From a virus, in IMG/VR virus record IMGVR_UViG_3300045006_000427, positions 1 to 53,239 of that record: a DNA stretch of 53,239 nt. One strand, given 5' to 3'. The position numbers and the translations under genes were made by a program. Positions within the stretch are counted from its first letter, which is position 1. Each line of letters starts with the position of its first letter. The notes beneath the pieces are model-generated. The model was not told the DNA's origin, did no database searches, and worked only from the letters and a program-made list of their open reading frames with translations. Positions 49,720-53,239 of this stretch are shown piece by piece.

Positions 49720-51068
49720 CAAGAGAAGAAATCATCGCTGCTGTACAGGCTGACAAGAGCCTGGCAGGAGCAAACCTTCAGAAAGCAAGCCTCTATAAAG
49801 CAGACCTCCGAGGAGCAGATTTCCAAGGAGCAAATCTTCAGAAAGCAAGCCTCCAGGGAGCAGATCTTCGAGAAGCAAACTTTCAGAAAGCAAACCTCTA
49901 TGAAGCAGATTTCTATAGAGCAAGCCTCCAAAAAGCAAACCTCCAGGGAGCAGACCTCCAGGAAGCAGACCTCCGGGGAGCAGATCTTCGAGAAGCAAAC
50001 TTTCAGAAAGCAAACCTCTATGAAGCAAACCTCCGGAGAGCAAACCTCCGGAGAGCAAACCTCCGGGAAGCAAGCCTCCAGGGAGCAGATCTTCGAGAAG
50101 CAAACTTTCAGAAAGCAAACCTCTATGAAGCAGATCTGTTTTTTATGTACGCCTATGATGCCAAGACCGCTGGCATCAAGCTCTCTTGGATTCCTAAGAA
50201 AGGAGATCTGGTCAGGGTATATCCAGGTTATTCAAATCCAGACGAGAGCGTTCTTGGCGTCCTCCTGGAAGATCCAGATCCAGATCATCTATTTAATCCC
50301 GTCTCTGTTCGGCTGCGCGATAAGGTAGCTAGATCTAGCATTACCTATATGAAGCCAGCCAGCAGATTAGAAGAGATCGTCCAAGAAGAAGTTTCTCTGC
50401 TTTTTGAAGGTAAGCTAGAGCGAGAGACTACTATCCTTGCCAGGGTGCTTCTTCAAGCTATTAAACAATTCTATCAGAAGGAGCCTGGAAAAAGCTTTTT
50501 TAGAATTATGTGGCTTCCAGAGGAACTTCGTGCTCTTGGTATTGATCTTCCAAAAATGGGCGTTTTTAACTTTGCTTTTTTTGTTGAAGAAAAGAGCGAT
50601 CTTGAGGTCAAGGGCATGTATCGTCCTCAAGCTGGCGGTGTGACAGTTCTTGTGAATGTTCCGAGAGCCTGGAGGTATATCAATGCTCATTTAAATGATA
50701 TATTGGTTAAGCTTAAAGAAGTAATTCGACACGAACTAGAACACACTACTCAGTCTCCTAAAATGTTATATGCCGCCTCTAACATTAGTAAAACCAAAGG
50801 ACTATTGCCGTATCTTTCATCCTCAGCAGAATTGCGTGCTTGGACATCTGGCTTGTATAAGCGAGCTAAAGTGCAAAGAAGGCCATTAAAAGATGTTTTT
50901 GATGAATTTTTTCATCATGTTTATATAGGATTTGTAAATAGAATGAGCGCAATGCGCGATGATCTTTCTTTTGTAGAGATCGATAAGATAGCTATGCGCG
51001 ACGTGCGCAAGTTGCGCAGGAGATGGGAGAAATACGTGAGAGGTCGTTATCCAGGAGCGCAGCTATGA
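49716..51068 (+). CDS. Pentapeptide-repeat + zincin metalloprotease fusion
   Basis: A 450-residue protein from a GTG overlapping the previous stop. Residues 1-16 are the family leader (TREEIIAAVQADKSL), 17-142 about 25 pentapeptides, 143-215 the conserved domain, then SRLEEIVQEEVSLLFEG, the family motif. The remainder (about 235-450) is a zincin-like protease domain: HELEH at 339-343 would bind zinc with Glu340 as catalytic base, and Glu372 in SSSAELRAW is a candidate third ligand. The motif sits between the two halves, so cleavage there would free the enzyme domain. The gene overlaps the kinase gene in ATGA. Confidence 0.75.
   Translation: MTREEIIAAVQADKSLAGANLQKASLYKADLRGADFQGANLQKASLQGADLREANFQKANLYEADFYRASLQKANLQGADLQEADLRGADLREANFQKANLYEANLRRANLRRANLREASLQGADLREANFQKANLYEADLFFMYAYDAKTAGIKLSWIPKKGDLVRVYPGYSNPDESVLGVLLEDPDPDHLFNPVSVRLRDKVARSSITYMKPASRLEEIVQEEVSLLFEGKLERETTILARVLLQAIKQFYQKEPGKSFFRIMWLPEELRALGIDLPKMGVFNFAFFVEEKSDLEVKGMYRPQAGGVTVLVNVPRAWRYINAHLNDILVKLKEVIRHELEHTTQSPKMLYAASNISKTKGLLPYLSSSAELRAWTSGLYKRAKVQRRPLKDVFDEFFHHVYIGFVNRMSAMRDDLSFVEIDKIAMRDVRKLRRRWEKYVRGRYPGAQL
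49856..50132 (+). repeat. Three identical 52-bp units inside one pentapeptide array
   Basis: Copies at 49856-49907, 49976-50027 and 50081-50132 are identical (they start GGGAGCAGATCTTCGAGAAG). They encode about three and a half pentapeptides each. Spacing of 120 and 105 bases is a multiple of 15, so the frame and the helix register are preserved. Confidence 0.93.
49902..49989 (+). repeat. 88-bp segment identical to 47935-48022
   Basis: Partner of the identical 88-base segment in the pentapeptide gene at 47689-48330. Its ends overlap the first two copies of the 52-base internal repeat. Confidence 0.95.
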
Positions 51069-51724
51069 AACTTCATCTTCAGGAAGGCGTGCGTGATCCT
51101 GCAATTTTTAAAGCTATTTTCTTAGCTGGTGGAAGCGGAGCAGGCAAGAGCTTTGTTGCTCATCGAACTACCGAAGGTCATGGTTTTAAAGTGGTTAACT
51201 CAGATATTATCTTGCAGCTATTGCTTAATAAGCTTTCTATGCACATGGACTTTGCTGTTTATTCTAGTAGGGATGCTTTATTGAAAGATGAAGTACGCAA
51301 CAAAGCGCGCATGTTGGCACAAAAACAAATAGAGCAATATCAACAAGGCAAGCTGGGTGTTGTTCTAGACGGAACTGGCAAAGACTATAGCAAGATAGCT
51401 TTGCAGCGGGATAAGTTCTTGGAGCTTGGCTATGACACTTATATCATTTTTGTCAATACTAGCTTGGAAGTGGCTCTAGAGCGAAATCGAAGACGAGAAC
51501 GAAGGCTGTCTGATCCCATGGTAACAAAGATTTGGCATCAGGTGCAAGAGAACATTGGAAAATTTCAGATTCTTTTTGGAAGAGATAACTTTTATATTGT
51601 CGATAATGATCATATCTCGGATGACGTGCTTAATATGCTTTGGATAGAAGTAAGCAAGATAGCTAAACAGCCTCCAAAGAATCCAGTAGCTTTGCAGTGG
51701 ATAAGACAACAGGGCGGTAGATAA
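51065..51724 (+). CDS. P-loop kinase, zeta-toxin/PNK-like
   Basis: 219 residues from the ATG overlapping the previous stop; an earlier in-frame ATG lies inside that gene. Walker A is FLAGGSGAGKSFVA (Gly22 to Ser29). NSDI near 46, VVLDGTGKDYSK near 108 and RNRRRERR near 148 (lid arginines) fit the polynucleotide kinase or zeta-toxin type of P-loop kinases. The substrate cannot be told: a nucleotide, nucleic acid 5' end, or UDP-sugar are possibilities. The first residues, MKLHLQEGVRD, include LQE, the (L/I)xE pattern seen in nearby proteins. Confidence 0.65.
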   Translation: MKLHLQEGVRDPAIFKAIFLAGGSGAGKSFVAHRTTEGHGFKVVNSDIILQLLLNKLSMHMDFAVYSSRDALLKDEVRNKARMLAQKQIEQYQQGKLGVVLDGTGKDYSKIALQRDKFLELGYDTYIIFVNTSLEVALERNRRRERRLSDPMVTKIWHQVQENIGKFQILFGRDNFYIVDNDHISDDVLNMLWIEVSKIAKQPPKNPVALQWIRQQGGR

Positions 51725-51758
51725 TTTCCTTCTTTTCTTTTTTCAAGAAACTAATTAC

Positions 51759-51773
51759 CTAAGAGATTCTTAG
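51759..51773 (+). other. Short hairpin in the kinase-neck gap
   Basis: CTAAGA and TCTTAG form a six-pair stem with loop GAT. A T-rich stretch precedes rather than follows it, so it is a weak terminator at best. It lies just before the GGAG of the next gene. Confidence 0.25.
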
Positions 51774-51791
51774 CTTTGTGGAGATAAATCT

Positions 51792-53039
51792 GTGGCATAT
51801 CCAAATCTTTCACCACCTACTAGTACATCAGCTATTGTGCTTCCTGTAACAGGAAGCAGCGCTAGTGTGGCTGCAACATTAGCTTTTGGCATATATTCTA
51901 GTAACAATGATTTTCTAAATGGTGCTGCCGAGCAGGTAGCTTACACCTATAAGCGTCTTGGAGGCGATATTCTAGATATAGAACTAACAGCCGGGCAGGT
52001 ATATAATGCTTATGAGGAGGCGGTACTAGAATATTCTTATCTTGTTAATATTCATCAAGCCAAGAATATTCTTGGCGGTGTGCTTGGCAGTACTACGGCT
52101 TCTTTTGATGATCACGGAGAGGTCTCTGGTAGCGGTAGTAGTGTCTCTTTGCTATTTCCACATATTACATTTGGTTATGCCAAACAAATAGCAGATGGAT
52201 TTTCTGTCGAGGCTCAGGTTGGTGGTACCGTTACAGAATATTCAGCTAGTGTTCCAGTAGTAGATGGACAACAAGATTATGATCTTCAGGCAATATTAAA
52301 ATCTCAGTCTGATGCTGGTGGGGTGGATTACGCAAATTTGATAACAAATAAAAAAGTGCTTATTCGCAGAGTCTTTTATAAGACCGCCAGAGCAACGTGG
52401 AGGTTCTATGGATACTATGGAGGCTTGAATGTCGTAGGAAATCTTACTACCTACGGTCAATTCGCAGACGATAGTACATTTGAAATTATTCCAACCTGGC
52501 AGAACAAGCTTCAAGCTTTAGCTTATCAAGATAGCCTGTATACAAGATTGTCACATTACTCATATGAAATAAGAAACAACAAGCTTCGCTTATATCCTAT
52601 TCCGTTTGTATCCAATATAGAAAATTTCTGGGTAAGATTCATTATCCCGAAAGATCCTTTTGAAGATACAGCAGATAGACAAACAGGACTGCAAGGCATT
52701 AATAATATGAATACCTTGCCAATAGCTAATGTTCCATATGAAAACATAAATGCTATTGGCAAACAGTGGATTAGAAGATTTGCTTTGGCTCTCAGCAAAG
52801 AAATTTTAGGCCATACACGAGGAAAGTTTACGAGCATCCCTATTCCAGGAAATGATCTGACATTGAATGCGGAAAGTTTGCTTGCGCAGGCTAAAGATGA
52901 GCAAGAGAAGCTACGCGAAGAGCTTAAAACTGTGCTTGACGAGCTTACATATACCAAATTAGCAGAGACCGATGCTCAAAGAGCAGAATATGTACAGAAT
53001 ACACTGAGTCGAATGCCTCTGCCAATTTATAAAGGATAG
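51792..53039 (+). CDS. Neck/connector structural protein (gp13-like candidate)
   Basis: A 415-residue protein from GTG at 51792, preceded by GGAG. The N-terminal part has a YTYKRLGGDILDIELTAGQVYNAYEEAVLEY segment, and the C-terminus has IRRFALALSKEILGHTRGKF, IPIPGNDLTLNAESLLAQAKDEQEKLREELK. This resembles the neck or head-completion proteins of large T4-like phages encoded after the capsid genes. It is followed five bases later by a gp14-like gene, as in the T4 order 13-14. It would seal the portal and prepare for tail joining. Confidence 0.6.
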   Translation: MAYPNLSPPTSTSAIVLPVTGSSASVAATLAFGIYSSNNDFLNGAAEQVAYTYKRLGGDILDIELTAGQVYNAYEEAVLEYSYLVNIHQAKNILGGVLGSTTASFDDHGEVSGSGSSVSLLFPHITFGYAKQIADGFSVEAQVGGTVTEYSASVPVVDGQQDYDLQAILKSQSDAGGVDYANLITNKKVLIRRVFYKTARATWRFYGYYGGLNVVGNLTTYGQFADDSTFEIIPTWQNKLQALAYQDSLYTRLSHYSYEIRNNKLRLYPIPFVSNIENFWVRFIIPKDPFEDTADRQTGLQGINNMNTLPIANVPYENINAIGKQWIRRFALALSKEILGHTRGKFTSIPIPGNDLTLNAESLLAQAKDEQEKLREELKTVLDELTYTKLAETDAQRAEYVQNTLSRMPLPIYKG

Positions 53040-53044
53040 AAAGA

Positions 53045-53239
53045 GTGGCAAATGAATTTACCATGCCCACTATTGGGCCTCCTCCGCTGTATACTGGAGA
53101 TAAAGAAAAAGCTTTGGTCAAAGCTGTTAATACTGAGATTAACGAAAGGGTCCGGGGGCAGCTAGTTATTTATTATCCTGTAGATCTTGAACATACCAAA
53201 TTCCATTCAGTCTATGGTGAAGCCATTGTAAAGACGTTT
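53045..53239 (+). CDS. Neck protein (gp14-like), 3'-truncated by the window
   Basis: A frame open from GTG at 53045 to the last base (65 codons), with AAAGGA upstream. The N-terminal sequence contains MPTIGPPPLYTGDKEKAL, and EHTKFHSVYGEAIVKTF resembles the start region of T4 gp14-type neck proteins of large myoviruses. It follows the gp13-like gene directly. The window ends inside it, so its length and C-terminus are not known. Confidence 0.55.
   Translation, partial: MANEFTMPTIGPPPLYTGDKEKALVKAVNTEINERVRGQLVIYYPVDLEHTKFHSVYGEAIVKTF

Noticed and set aside
35892-50140. CRISPR-like array or minisatellite reading of the regular 15-base periodicity
   Set aside because: Units are contiguous, in frame, have no unique spacers, and translate to typical pentapeptides.

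Overview
The window is a contiguous piece of a tailed double-stranded DNA phage genome, most likely a large myovirus. All supported genes lie on the + strand, are tightly packed (many ATGA, GTGA or TAATG stop/start overlaps) and have no gap over about 150 bases. The head genes resemble the T4 set: large terminase, portal, gp21-type prohead protease, an acidic core scaffold and a gp23-type major capsid protein. A baseplate-wedge-like C-terminus opens the window and neck-like proteins close it. A spanin-like membrane protein suggests a Gram-negative host. The sequence is moderately AT-rich. No tRNA, integrase, CRISPR array or insertion sequence was seen.

Layout. (1) 1-23704: baseplate and tail-surface structural genes, including a 3224-residue virion protein with two LamG-like domains, two paralogous 'LTxxGR' proteins, and a fibre with a perfect 90-bp tandem repeat and a polyglycine domain. 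(2) 23701-28379: DNA metabolism: a RuvC-like resolvase, a zinc-finger/TOPRIM primase, and an SbcD-SbcC (T4 gp47-gp46 type) nuclease and ATPase fused into one polypeptide. (3) 28426-30900: small membrane and lysis-type proteins and small unknowns. (4) 30939-35887: terminase, portal and two unknown head-cluster genes. (5) 35892-43454: an accessory block inside the head cluster, holding pentapeptide-repeat genes, the prohead protease, a ribosomal protein bS21 homologue and several short proteins with a shared N-terminal motif. (6) 43467-47074: a putative decoration protein, scaffold and major capsid protein, with two near-identical promoter-like sequences and a GC-rich hairpin after the capsid gene. 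(7) 47219-51724: a second pentapeptide block ending in a pentapeptide-zincin fusion and a P-loop kinase. (8) 51792-53239: neck/connector genes.

The most unusual content is a modular family of ten pentapeptide-repeat proteins (35892-51068) interleaved with the head genes. Each has the same leader (TREEIIAAVRAGKSL), 7 to 25 pentapeptides, a conserved roughly 60-residue domain and a tail with an IIQEEL motif. The same (L/I)xE-type motif lies near the N-terminus of many small neighbours and of a putative acetyltransferase-like protein and a kinase, and it sits between the pentapeptide and zincin halves of the 450-residue fusion. In T4, the prohead protease cuts after (L/I)xE and internal head proteins carry such N-terminal targeting peptides. 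My inference is that this cluster encodes head-packaged cargo sorted and trimmed by the gp21-like protease and possibly delivered with the DNA. This is a hypothesis and was not demonstrated here.
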